Assembly: GCA_030684355.1 (NCBI GenBank)
Contig: JAUXTN010000020.1
Location: 1 to 64,000 of the forward strand
Reading direction: 5' to 3'
Length of the DNA: 64,000 nucleotides
From: Pseudomonadota bacterium
GTDB taxonomy: Bacteria > Myxococcota_A > UBA796 > SXON01
Below the pieces are notes generated by a model that saw only the letters and a list, made by a program, of their open reading frames with translations, made no database searches and was not told the origin of the DNA. The position numbers were made by a program, and so were the translations under genes. Below, one piece after another: positions 44,875 through 53,385 of the stretch (its first letter is position 1; each line of letters begins with the position of its first letter).

Positions 44875-47384
44875 GCCTCCCGCCCCGCCCCGCCGCCCTC
44901 GCTCCTGGCGCCCTCCTGGGCCCCGTCGCCCTCGTGGGCGCGGGCCCCGGCGACCCCGGCCTCCTCACGCTGCACGCCCGCGATCGGCTCGCGCGCGCCG
45001 ACGTCGTCGTGCACGACGCGCTGGTCTCGCCCGAGATCCTCGCGCTCCTGCCGCCGGACGTGGAGCGTGTCGACGTCGGCAAGCGGCGCGGCAAGCACGT
45101 GGCCGAGCAGGACGAGATCCACGCCGTGCTCATCGCGCACGCGCGGGCCGGGCGCCGGGTCGTGCGGCTCAAGGGCGGCGACCCCTTCCTGTTCGGGCGC
45201 GGCGGCGAGGAGGCCGAGGCGCTCGCCGCGGCCGGCATCCCGTGCGAGGTCATCCCGGGCGTCTCCAGCGCGATCGCCGGCCCCGCGTCCATCGGCATCC
45301 CCGTCACCCACCGCGACCTCGCGGCCTCGGTGACCGTCGTGACCGGCCACGAGTGCGCCGACCCCACGCGCGACCCGCTGAAGTGGCGCGCGATGGCGGA
45401 GAGCGCCCAGACGCTCGTGATCCTCATGGGGCTCGCCCACCTCCGAGCGATCACCGGCGCGCTCGTGTCCGGGGGCCGGGCCGCCGACACACCGGTCGCC
45501 ATCGTGCACGAGGCCACCACCCCGCGGCAGCGCCACGTCGTCGGGACGCTCGAGACCGTCGCGGACCTCGCGGAGGCCGCGGGGATCCACGCGCCCGCGA
45601 TCGTCGTGGTGGGGCCGGTGGCCGCGTTGGCGGCCCGGAGCACGCCGCAAGCTCAAAGTCCGTGCGCGCAGAACGCGACTTCGGTCACGTCGTTCTCACC
45701 GCACGACCGCGACGCCGTCTACCGCGCCATCCACTCCCGGCGCGACACCCGCGCGTTCCGGCCCGACCCCGTCAACGACGCCGTGCTCCAGCGGATCCTC
45801 GAGGCCGCCCACCACGCGCCGAGCGTCGGGCTCACCCAGCCGTGGGACTTCGTCGTCGTGGCGGACCGGGCCATCAAACACGCGGCCTATACGCACGCGT
45901 GCGAGGTCGCGGCGGCGGAGGGGGACCTCTACGAGGGCGACCAGCGCGCGACCTACCGCGGTTTGAAGCTCCAGGGCCTGCTCGACGCGCCCCTCGGCGT
46001 GGTCGTCACCTGCGATCCCACGCGCGGCGGAACGACGGGGCTCGGCCGCTCGGTGATGCCCGACACGCCGCTCTACTCGACGTGCCTCGCGATCCAGAAC
46101 CTCTGGCTGGCCGCCCGCGCCGAGGGCGTCGGCGTCGGCTGGGTCAGCATCCTCCGGCCCGAGCGCGTGCGCGCGCTCCTCGGCATCCCCGACCACGTGC
46201 AGGTCGTCGCGTGGCTCACCCTCGGCTGGCCCGTGGAGCTCCCCGAGGAGCCGGTCCTCCAGCGCGTCGGATGGCGTGCGCGTTTGCCGCTGGCGCAGGT
46301 GGTACACCGGGAGGGGTGGGGCCTCGGTCGACGCGAGGCCGCCCCTCCGCACGAGCACCCCGACCCGGCGCCCGCGCCCACCCCGATCCCCACCGCCGCC
46401 GCCCGCAACGCCGACCTCACCAAGCCGCCGGGGAGCCTCGGCCGCCTGGAGACCGAGGCGCTCCGCATCGCACGGGTCCAGGGCACTGCGTGGCCCCGCG
46501 CGTCGCGACGCACGTTGCTGCTGTGTGCCGGCGATCACGGCGTCACCAATGAGGGCGTGAGCGCCTACCAGCCCCACGTCACCGCGCGGATGGTCCTCCA
46601 GTTCGCGGCCGGCGCGGGCGCCGTCAACGTGTTCGCGCGCGCGGGCGGCGTCGAGGTCCGCGTGGCCGACCTCGGCGTGGACCACGACTTCGCCGGCGCC
46701 ACCGGCATCGTGCACGCCAAGGTGCGCCGCGCCACGCGCAACTTTGTCCACGGGCCCGCGATGACCGCGGAGGAGACCGCCTCGGCCCGCGCCGCCGGCC
46801 GTCGCCTCGTCGCCAGCCTCGGCCCCGTCGACCTCCTCGGCCTCGGCGAGATGGGGATCGGGAACTCCACGTCCGCCGCCGCGCTCGTCGCCGCGATCCT
46901 CCGCGTGGACGCCGCCGAGGTCGTCGGGCGCGGCACGGGCGTCGGGGCCCTCACGCTCCTGCGCAAGGCCGAGGTCGTACGGCGCGGCGTAGCGCGACAC
47001 GTGGACGCCGATCCCCTCGCGAGCCTCGGCGGCTACGAGATCGCCGCGCTCGTCGGCGCGATGGAGGAGGCCGCCCTCCGTCGCATCCCCGTGGTGCTCG
47101 ACGGCTTCATCACCGGCGCCGCCGCGCTCTACGCGGTCGAGCGGTGCGGCGTACCCGTCGATGGCCTCGTCGCCGGCCACCTCTCCGCCGAGCACGGCCA
47201 CAAGCGCGTCCTCGACGTCCTCGGCCTCCGCCCGCTCCTCGACGTGGGGCTGCGCCTCGGCGAGGGCACCGGCGCCGTGCTCGCGATGGGGCTCCTCGAC
47301 GCCGCGTGCCGCACCTTCACCGAGATGCGCACCTTCGAGGAGGCCGGCCTCACCGACGCCGCGGTCCCGGAGGCGCGGTGCTGA
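44871..47384 (+). CDS. CobA-BluB-CobT trifunctional fusion
   Basis: 837 residues in one open frame. Residues ~1-262: uroporphyrinogen-III C-methyltransferase (VGAGPGDPGLLTL, RLKGGDPFLFGRGGEE, GPASIGIPVTHR). A short linker follows. Residues ~279-485: BluB (SRRDTRAFRPDPV with D292, HAPSVGLTQPW, YSTCLAIQNLWLAA). Residues ~505-837: CobT, with catalytic Glu E798 in LGEGTGAVLA. The protein would start the corrin branch (precorrin-2), make dimethylbenzimidazole from FMNH2 and O2, and activate it to alpha-ribazole phosphate. All three active-site regions look intact. ATG overlaps the previous stop (ATGA). BluB-CobT fusions are known; this triple I do not recall. Confidence 0.92.
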   Translation: MSLPPRPAALAPGALLGPVALVGAGPGDPGLLTLHARDRLARADVVVHDALVSPEILALLPPDVERVDVGKRRGKHVAEQDEIHAVLIAHARAGRRVVRLKGGDPFLFGRGGEEAEALAAAGIPCEVIPGVSSAIAGPASIGIPVTHRDLAASVTVVTGHECADPTRDPLKWRAMAESAQTLVILMGLAHLRAITGALVSGGRAADTPVAIVHEATTPRQRHVVGTLETVADLAEAAGIHAPAIVVVGPVAALAARSTPQAQSPCAQNATSVTSFSPHDRDAVYRAIHSRRDTRAFRPDPVNDAVLQRILEAAHHAPSVGLTQPWDFVVVADRAIKHAAYTHACEVAAAEGDLYEGDQRATYRGLKLQGLLDAPLGVVVTCDPTRGGTTGLGRSVMPDTPLYSTCLAIQNLWLAARAEGVGVGWVSILRPERVRALLGIPDHVQVVAWLTLGWPVELPEEPVLQRVGWRARLPLAQVVHREGWGLGRREAAPPHEHPDPAPAPTPIPTAAARNADLTKPPGSLGRLETEALRIARVQGTAWPRASRRTLLLCAGDHGVTNEGVSAYQPHVTARMVLQFAAGAGAVNVFARAGGVEVRVADLGVDHDFAGATGIVHAKVRRATRNFVHGPAMTAEETASARAAGRRLVASLGPVDLLGLGEMGIGNSTSAAALVAAILRVDAAEVVGRGTGVGALTLLRKAEVVRRGVARHVDADPLASLGGYEIAALVGAMEEAALRRIPVVLDGFITGAAALYAVERCGVPVDGLVAGHLSAEHGHKRVLDVLGLRPLLDVGLRLGEGTGAVLAMGLLDAACRTFTEMRTFEEAGLTDAAVPEARC

Positions 47385-48268
47385 TGCTCGCGTCCATCTC
47401 CAGGTTGCGGGTCGGGTTGCTGGTCGGGTTGCTGGCGTGCACGCCCGCTGGCCCAAGCTCGTCTGCCAGCCCCGACGCGCCCGCCTCTCCCGCGCCCGGC
47501 GGCCCCCGCGTCGTCTCCCTCCACGACACCACCACCGAGATCGTGGTCGGCCTCGGCCGTGCCGACGCGCTCGTGGCCGTCGCCGAGCCGGCGTTCCTCT
47601 CCCCCGACGCCGTCGTCGCCGTGGCGACGGTCCCCCGCCTTCCCGCGGGCCCCGTCAGCGCCGAGGCCATCCTCGTCGCGCGGCCCACGCTCGTGCTCGG
47701 CACGGACGTGGTCGTGGAGCGCCAGCCCGAGCTCCCGACCCAGCTCGGCGACGTGCCCGCCCGCTTCATCGATCCCGCGCACCTCGCGGACCTCTGGGCC
47801 GAGATCGCCTCGGTGGCGTCGCTCTTGTCGGTGGATCCCGCGCCCTACCTCTCCTCGCTCCAGGGCCGCCTCCCGCCCCCGGCCGCTCCCGACGGGCCCC
47901 CGATCCGCGTCGCCCTCTACGACTGCTGCGACCCCCCGTTCGTGGCCGCCGGCCGCGGCCCCCTCGACGAGATCCTCGCCCGCCTCGGCGCCGTCAACGT
48001 CTTCGCGCCGCTCGACCAGGACTGGACCCACGTGTCCTGGGAGGCCCTGGTGGCCGCCAGGCCCGACCTCGTCGTCATCCACGACTACACGTGGGACGGC
48101 CAGGCCGGCGTCGCCGACAAGCGCGCCGCGCTGCTCGCCCACGGCATCGACGCGCCCACGGTCGTCCTCCCCCTGGCGCTCGCCCTCGAAGGCCCCCGGG
48201 TGGTCGAGGCCGCGGCGGTCCTGGGGCCGGCAATCCGGGCCGTCGCGTCCCCCGCGGCAACGCCGTGA
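47384..48268 (+). CDS. btuF: BtuF-like corrinoid-binding lipoprotein
   Basis: 294 residues. The signal peptide ends in LLACTP, so the protein is lipid-anchored. The class III binding-protein fold is shown by RVVSLHDTTTEIVVGLGRADAL, which begins as BtuF does. It should deliver cobalamin or cobinamide to the permease encoded next. The signal region contains a repeated 12-base unit (GTCGGGTTGCTG). The position directly before the BtuCD fusion supports corrinoid rather than iron-siderophore transport. Confidence 0.85.
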   Translation: MLASISRLRVGLLVGLLACTPAGPSSSASPDAPASPAPGGPRVVSLHDTTTEIVVGLGRADALVAVAEPAFLSPDAVVAVATVPRLPAGPVSAEAILVARPTLVLGTDVVVERQPELPTQLGDVPARFIDPAHLADLWAEIASVASLLSVDPAPYLSSLQGRLPPPAAPDGPPIRVALYDCCDPPFVAAGRGPLDEILARLGAVNVFAPLDQDWTHVSWEALVAARPDLVVIHDYTWDGQAGVADKRAALLAHGIDAPTVVLPLALALEGPRVVEAAAVLGPAIRAVASPAATP

Positions 48269-50124
48269 CGAAGCCACCGCCGATGCCGATGCCGATCCGA
48301 TTCCTGCCCCTGCTCCCCCTCATCGCCGCAGCCCTGGCGATCGGCCCCGCCGGCCTCGACCCCGAGATCGCCCTCCGCCTCCGCCTCCCCCGGGTCGTCG
48401 CCGCCCTCGCCGCCGGCGCCGCCCTCGCGCTCTCCGGCGTCGGCATGCAGGCCGTGCTCCGGAACCCGCTGGCCGACCCCTGGATCCTCGGGATGGCCGG
48501 CGGCGCCTCGCTCGGCGCGGTCCTCTCCGTCGTCGGCGGGGTCCCCCTCCCGCCCGCGCTCGCCGGGGCCCTCGGCGCGCTCGCCGCCGCCATCGTCGTG
48601 AGCGCCTTGGCCAACGACCGCGCTGGCGCCTCCCCCGAGCGCCTCCTCCTCGCCGGGGTCGCCGTGTCGGTCGTGCTCGGCGCCGCCACCACGCTGCTCC
48701 TGCAGGTCGCGCCCCAGGCCCAGGCCGCGCGCGCCGCGCTCTATTGGACCTCCGGGGGCCTCGGCGCCGCCGGCCTCGCCGGGGGGGTTGCCCTCGCCGT
48801 GACGACGCTCGGGGCCACACTCGTCGCCCGCCGGTTCGCGCCCGACCTCGACCGCCTCCTCCTCGGCGACGACACCGCCGCCACCCTCGGCGTCGACGTC
48901 CCGCGCGCCCGCTGGGCCCTGCTCGCCGGCGCCGCCGCGCTGACCGGGGGCGTCGTCGCGTTGGCCGGCCCACTCGGCTTCGTCGGGCTCATCGCGCCGC
49001 ACCTCGCCCGCCGCCTGGGCGCCCGCACCCACGCCCACCTCGTCCCCACCGCGGTCGTGCTCGGGGCGGGCCTGCTCCTCCTCGCGGACACCTCCGGCCG
49101 CGCCCTGGCCGGCGACCGCGAGATCGCCGCCGGCACCGTCACCGCGCTGATCGGCGGGCCCTGGTTCCTGTGGCTCCTGCGCCGTGGCGAGCACACATCC
49201 GCTCCCGACGAGGCCTCCGCGGTGGCGACGGACGTGTCCGTGCGCGCCCCCCGCGCGGACGCGGGGGTCGGTCCCTTGCGGGCTCGTCCTTCGGACTCGG
49301 TCGGCCCGAGGCGGGCCGGACCGGCCGCGCCCGAGCGCGCGGCCGCCCTCCAGGCACCTCGCGCCCCCCAGGTCGACGACCTCCCCGCGCACGGCCTCAT
49401 CGCCCACCGCGTCACCGTCCACCCCGACCGCCCCGCCACGCGCCCCCTCCTCGACGCCGTCGGCCTCACCGTCCCTGTCGGCACCACGCTCGCGCTCGTC
49501 GGGCCCAACGGCGCCGGCAAGAGCACGCTCCTCCGGGTGCTCGCGGGGCTGCGGGCGCCCGACGCCGGCACCGTGACGCTCGACGGCCAGCCCCTCCCCC
49601 CGCCCCGCGCACGTCGCATCGCGATGTTGTTCCAGGACCACCCGGTGCCGCCGGGGCTCACCGCCCGCGACGTCGTCGCCCTGGGCGGCCCGCACGTGGA
49701 GGAGGCCCTCGCGCTCGCGTTCGGCGGGAGCGCCACGCGGCTCGCGGACACCCGGATGAGCCGGCTCTCGGGCGGCGAGCGCCAGCGAGCGCACCTCGCG
49801 CGCTGCCTCGCTGCGCGCCCCGACGTGCTCCTCCTCGACGAGCCCACGAACCACCTCGACCTCGAGGGTCGCGCGCGCCTCCTCGCGATCCTCCCCACGG
49901 TCACCGCCGTCGTGGCGACCCACGACCTCGATTTCGCCGGTGCCGCCGACCTCGCCGTGCTCCTCGATCGCGGCCGCGTCGTCGCCGCGGGCCCCGCCGC
50001 CGAGGTCCTCGTCCCCGCTTCGCTCGCTCCCCTCTTCGGCGTGACGCTTCGCCGGGTCGTCGACCCGGCGGGCGGCGCGCCGCTCACCCGCGTGCTCGCG
50101 CACGCCCCCACCGGAGTCCCATGA
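48265..50124 (+). CDS. BtuC-BtuD fused ABC importer
   Basis: 619 residues. Residues ~1-305 are a FecCD/BtuC-type permease (RLRLPRVVAALAAGAALALSG, RNPLADPWILG, GPLGFVGLIAPHLAR). A ~65-residue Arg/Ala/Pro linker encoded by hairpin-rich DNA follows. Residues ~370-615 are the ATPase: GPNGAGKST, LSGGERQRAHLARC, VLLLDEPTNHLDL. With BtuF it imports corrinoid. Permease and ATPase are usually separate genes. The GTG at 48265 overlaps btuF; Met codons at 48282 and 48288 are alternatives. Stop overlaps the propeller gene. Confidence 0.88.
   Translation: MTKPPPMPMPIRFLPLLPLIAAALAIGPAGLDPEIALRLRLPRVVAALAAGAALALSGVGMQAVLRNPLADPWILGMAGGASLGAVLSVVGGVPLPPALAGALGALAAAIVVSALANDRAGASPERLLLAGVAVSVVLGAATTLLLQVAPQAQAARAALYWTSGGLGAAGLAGGVALAVTTLGATLVARRFAPDLDRLLLGDDTAATLGVDVPRARWALLAGAAALTGGVVALAGPLGFVGLIAPHLARRLGARTHAHLVPTAVVLGAGLLLLADTSGRALAGDREIAAGTVTALIGGPWFLWLLRRGEHTSAPDEASAVATDVSVRAPRADAGVGPLRARPSDSVGPRRAGPAAPERAAALQAPRAPQVDDLPAHGLIAHRVTVHPDRPATRPLLDAVGLTVPVGTTLALVGPNGAGKSTLLRVLAGLRAPDAGTVTLDGQPLPPPRARRIAMLFQDHPVPPGLTARDVVALGGPHVEEALALAFGGSATRLADTRMSRLSGGERQRAHLARCLAARPDVLLLDEPTNHLDLEGRARLLAILPTVTAVVATHDLDFAGAADLAVLLDRGRVVAAGPAAEVLVPASLAPLFGVTLRRVVDPAGGAPLTRVLAHAPTGVP
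49248..49267. repeat. Perfect 8-bp hairpin in the BtuC-BtuD linker
   Basis: CCCCCGCG and CGCGGGGG flank a CGGA loop. The hairpin lies inside the in-frame linker between the permease and ATPase domains, in an unusually G/C-run-rich segment (49240-49335). Confidence 0.55.
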
Positions 50125-51278
50125 CCCTCATCAGCCTCACCCTCCTCGGCTGCGCACCCGGCGCGCTCTCCCCCGATCTCGTCGCGCCCGACCTGCTCGA
50201 CCGCGGCTACGTCGTCTCCCGCGACTCCAACGAGCTCTTCGTCGTCGACACCGAGACGCTCGGGTCCGTCGGGAGCCTCGACACGACCGTGTTCCCCGGC
50301 CGGATCAACGGCAACCACATGGCCATGGTCGGCATGGACGGCGCGAAGGTGTACGTCTCCGCGCCCGAGGCCGGCGTGGTCGTCGTCGTGGAGGCCGCCT
50401 CGCTCACGATCTCCGGCACCATCCCCGTCGGGCGCCACGCCACGCACGCGTCGGTGAGCCCCGACGGCGCGCAGCTCTGGATCGTGAACGAGGACGACAA
50501 CACGATCTCCGTCATCGACACCGCGACGGACACCGTGTCGCGCACGCTCTCCGACGCGAGCCTCGTGGTGCCCCACAACGTGCGGTTCGCCGACACGCTC
50601 GCCTACGTGCCGAGCATCGGCGGCAACCAGATCACGGTGTTCGATCGCGCGACCTACGCGGTCGTGGACGTGATCGTCGCCGCGGGCACCGAGCTGGGTG
50701 CCTGCGCCGGGGACCCGTGCGGGTTCGCGGACGCGCAGATCGACCCCGACGGCGTGCTCTTCGCGTCGCACATCGAGACCGGCACCGTGCTCGTCTACGA
50801 CACCGTCGCGTCCGAGCGGCTCGCGGACGTGGGCGTCGGGTTGCAGCCCTGGTCGGCGTTCGTCGACCCATTCGGCGACACCCCCGGCATGGCGATGGTC
50901 CCGACGTGGACCGACACCGCGGTGGCGCGCGTGGACGTAGCCGGCGAGCGGATCATGAGCGGAGCGGGCGACCAGGAGGTGTACGGCGTGAACTTCAGCC
51001 CCCTCGCCCCGACCGAGGCGTTCGTGCTGAACCGGGTGCGCCACGAGGTCGCCGTCATCGACCGCGCCACGGGCGAGGCCACCGCGCGCATCGACGTGGG
51101 CGGCACCACCGAGACCGGCACCACCGCGATGAACGGCATGATCCTCCTCCCGATCTCGTCCACGGGCGAGCTGCTCGTGCTCGACCCGGCGTCTGGCGAC
51201 ATCGTGGCGCGCCACGCGGGCGTGGGGAGCTACCCGTGGTCCGTCGCGACCGCGGCTGGCCAGAACTACTGCCACTGA
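50121..51278 (+). CDS. YVTN beta-propeller lipoprotein, BtuG-like candidate
   Basis: 385 residues. The short signal ends in LLGC. Seven to eight blades of the YVTN type follow (VDTETL, IDTATDTVSRTL, FDRATYAVVDVIV, IDRATGEATARIDVG), with a Cys pair near residue 195 (GACAGDPC). The ATG overlaps the BtuC-BtuD stop by 4 bases, so it is translated with the importer. BtuG of Bacteroides is a surface beta-propeller lipoprotein that binds B12 tightly and hands it to BtuB. Fold, anchoring and context fit; specific binding residues cannot be judged here, and no BtuB is in the window. Confidence 0.75.
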   Translation: MTLISLTLLGCAPGALSPDLVAPDLLDRGYVVSRDSNELFVVDTETLGSVGSLDTTVFPGRINGNHMAMVGMDGAKVYVSAPEAGVVVVVEAASLTISGTIPVGRHATHASVSPDGAQLWIVNEDDNTISVIDTATDTVSRTLSDASLVVPHNVRFADTLAYVPSIGGNQITVFDRATYAVVDVIVAAGTELGACAGDPCGFADAQIDPDGVLFASHIETGTVLVYDTVASERLADVGVGLQPWSAFVDPFGDTPGMAMVPTWTDTAVARVDVAGERIMSGAGDQEVYGVNFSPLAPTEAFVLNRVRHEVAVIDRATGEATARIDVGGTTETGTTAMNGMILLPISSTGELLVLDPASGDIVARHAGVGSYPWSVATAAGQNYCH

Positions 51279-51314
51279 GGCTCTGACACGGGCGTGACCA
51301 CGGTGGAGGGGCCG

Positions 51315-52403
51315 ATGAGCGGACATGGCGGGGACATCTGGCGGGCGGCCGCAGCGGTCGGGCGCGATCCCGACGCGATCCTCGACGTGTCGGCCAACCT
51401 CCACCCGTGGGGGCCGCCGCCCGGCGTACGAGCGGCCGCCGCGCGCGCGGTGGCCCGGATCGGACGCTACCCGCCGCCGCACGCCGAGCCGCTCCGGGAC
51501 GCGCTCGCCGCGCGCCTCGGGGCGCCGGTGGTGGTCGGGAACGGCGCGACCGAGCTGCTCGTGGCGGCCCTCGCCGCGTCGGTCGCGGGCGCCGAGACCT
51601 CCGGCCTGGCCCGTCGCGTGCACCTCGCGGCGCCGTCCTACCTCGGGTACGCCGAGGCGGCGGCGCTGGCGGGGGTGACCGTCTCGTACGGGGCCCTCGG
51701 AGCCGGGGAGGGCGGCGGGGAGGGCGGCGGGGAGGGCGCCATCCTCGTCATCGGCCGCCCCAACAACCCCGACGGCGCCTGCCCCACCGTGGCGGAGGTC
51801 GCGGCGCTCGCGGCCGCGTTCCCTGCCGCGCGCCTCGTCATCGACGAGTCCTTCCTCGGGTTCACCGGCGCGCCCTCGTGCATCGGGCTCGCGCCCAACG
51901 TGGTGGTCGTCGCGAGCCTCACCAAGACCTTCGCCATCCCCGGGCTCCGCCTGGGATGGGCGTGGAACCTGCCCCCTGGCCGGCTCCCCCCGTGGACCGT
52001 CAACGTGGTCGCCCTCGAGGCCGGCCTCGCCTGCCTCGACGCGTGGGACTGGCCCCGCCGGCCCCCGCTCGACGCCTGGCGCGACGCGCTGGCCGCGGCG
52101 CTCGGGGCGATCCCGGGGGTCACGCACGTCGCGGGTGCCGCCAACTTCCTGCTGGTCACGCTCGCCCGCGCGAACGGGCCGATGGTGCGGGCGCACGCGC
52201 TCCGGGACCACGGCGTGCTCGTCCGCGACGCGTCGAACTTCGCGGGCCTCGACGCCCGCCACCTGCGCGTGGCCGTGCGCACGCCCGAAGAGAACGTCCG
52301 CACCGTCACCGCGTTGGCATCCGCGCTGGGAGCGGCGTCGGCGGTGGAGTCGGCCTCGGCGGTGGAGTCGGCCTCGGCGTCGAGCTCGGCGAGGGCGCCG
52401 TGA
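51315..52403 (+). CDS. L-threonine-O-3-phosphate decarboxylase
   Basis: 362 residues. A PLP fold-type I aminotransferase-like enzyme: HGGDIW near the N-terminus, SLTKTFAIPGLRLGW with PLP Lys K204. It supplies (R)-1-amino-2-propanol phosphate for the nucleotide loop (CobD of Salmonella, CobC of Pseudomonas naming). GGAGGGG lies 5 bases before the ATG at 51315, hence this start rather than a GTG at 51294. A Glu/Gly repeat (residues ~134-140) and a C-terminal SAVESASAVES repeat tail are unusual. Confidence 0.88.
   Translation: MSGHGGDIWRAAAAVGRDPDAILDVSANLHPWGPPPGVRAAAARAVARIGRYPPPHAEPLRDALAARLGAPVVVGNGATELLVAALAASVAGAETSGLARRVHLAAPSYLGYAEAAALAGVTVSYGALGAGEGGGEGGGEGAILVIGRPNNPDGACPTVAEVAALAAAFPAARLVIDESFLGFTGAPSCIGLAPNVVVVASLTKTFAIPGLRLGWAWNLPPGRLPPWTVNVVALEAGLACLDAWDWPRRPPLDAWRDALAAALGAIPGVTHVAGAANFLLVTLARANGPMVRAHALRDHGVLVRDASNFAGLDARHLRVAVRTPEENVRTVTALASALGAASAVESASAVESASASSSARAP
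52338..52373 (+). repeat. Two 18-base repeats at the end of the decarboxylase gene
   Basis: TCGGCGGTGGAGTCGGCC occurs twice back to back and encodes SAVESA repeats in the C-terminal tail. A further degenerate copy follows. Confidence 0.8.
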
Positions 52404-53335
52404 TCGCGCTCCTCGTCGTCCTCGCCGCCCTCGGCCTCGACCGCTTCCTCGGCGAGTGGCCGAACCGCCTCCACCCCGTCGTGTGGATGGGGATTGCCGT
52501 GAAGGCCGCCGAGCGCCGTGCCCCCACCGCCGGCCGCGCCGCCCCGTTCATCTACGGCCTCGCGATGGCGCTGATCCTTCCCGCCGCGTGCGGGGCCACC
52601 GCGTGGGCGACCGTCTCCCTCCCGCTCGTGGGGCCGATCCTGGCCGTGCTCTGGCTCAAGAGCACCTTCGCCGTGCGCGCGCTCGGGGTCGCCGGCCGGG
52701 GCGTCTCCGGGCCGCTCGCCACCGGAGACCTCCACGGTGCCCGGGAGGGCCTCCGCAGCCTGTGCAGCCGCGATCCGCGCGCCCTCGGCCCCGACGAGCT
52801 CGCGGCCGGGGCGGTGGAGTCCCTCGCCGAGAACGCCTCCGACAGCGTCGTGGCCCCGCTGTCCTGGTTCGTCGTGGGGGGGCTCCTGGGGTCGGGGGCC
52901 CTCGCGCCCGCGGTGGCCGCCGCCGTCGCCTACCGCGCGGTCAACACCCTCGACGCGATGGTCGGCTACCACGGCCGCTACGAGTGGCTCGGCAAGGCCT
53001 CCGCGCGGCTCGATGACCTCGCGAACCTCGTCCCCGCGCGGCTCACGGCGGTGCTGCTCCTGGTCGGCGGCGCGGGGTCCGGCGCGAGCGTGCGGAGCGG
53101 CGTAACGACGATGGTACGCGACCGCGGCAACACCGAGAGCCCCAACGCCGGCTGGCCCATGGCGGCGATGGCCGGGCTCCTGGGCGTGCGGTTGGAGAAG
53201 CCCGGCCACTACGCGCTCGGTTCGGGCCGCGCCCCAACCGCCGCGGACGTCGAGGTCGCCTGGATCATCGTGGTGCGGGGGCTCGGCGTGGGCGGGATCG
53301 TCGGGGGGCTCGCGCTCGGGTGGGCAGGCTGGTGA
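52400..53335 (+). CDS. cbiB: Adenosylcobinamide-phosphate synthase
   Basis: 311 residues. A membrane protein with four to five TMs: LAALGLDRFLGEWPNRLHPVVWMG at the N-terminus, then ESLAENASDSVVAPL, RAVNTLDAMVGYH and GNTESPNAGWPMAAMAG, all CbiB hallmarks. It joins aminopropanol phosphate to adenosylcobyric acid. GTG start overlaps the decarboxylase stop. Last gene of the riboswitch operon; a UUCG-type hairpin follows. Confidence 0.95.
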   Translation: MIALLVVLAALGLDRFLGEWPNRLHPVVWMGIAVKAAERRAPTAGRAAPFIYGLAMALILPAACGATAWATVSLPLVGPILAVLWLKSTFAVRALGVAGRGVSGPLATGDLHGAREGLRSLCSRDPRALGPDELAAGAVESLAENASDSVVAPLSWFVVGGLLGSGALAPAVAAAVAYRAVNTLDAMVGYHGRYEWLGKASARLDDLANLVPARLTAVLLLVGGAGSGASVRSGVTTMVRDRGNTESPNAGWPMAAMAGLLGVRLEKPGHYALGSGRAPTAADVEVAWIIVVRGLGVGGIVGGLALGWAGW

Positions 53336-53349
53336 CGGGGCACGATCGT

Positions 53350-53365
53350 CGGGCGTTCGCGCTCG
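53350..53365. terminator. Short TTCG-loop hairpin after cbiB
   Basis: CGGGCG-TTCG-CGCTCG (one G-T pair) lies between the convergent cbiB and LysR-type genes. No U tract, so it is a weak candidate for the operon end. Confidence 0.35.
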
Positions 53366-53385
53366 CACCCGCCCCGGACTGAACG

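Noticed and set aside
44871..47384. Two or three separate genes for CobA, BluB and CobT
   Set aside because: The frame is continuous, and no convincing ribosome site plus start codon was found at the domain junctions, so a fusion is the simpler reading.
47384..50124. Iron-siderophore importer rather than B12 importer
   Set aside because: Sequence families overlap, but the genes lie inside the riboswitch-controlled cobalamin operon with overlapping starts.
48741..52262. A 1173-codon minus-strand open frame through the btu genes
   Set aside because: Composition is Arg/Asp/His-rich with no motifs, and the opposite strand carries clear BtuCD, propeller and decarboxylase domains.
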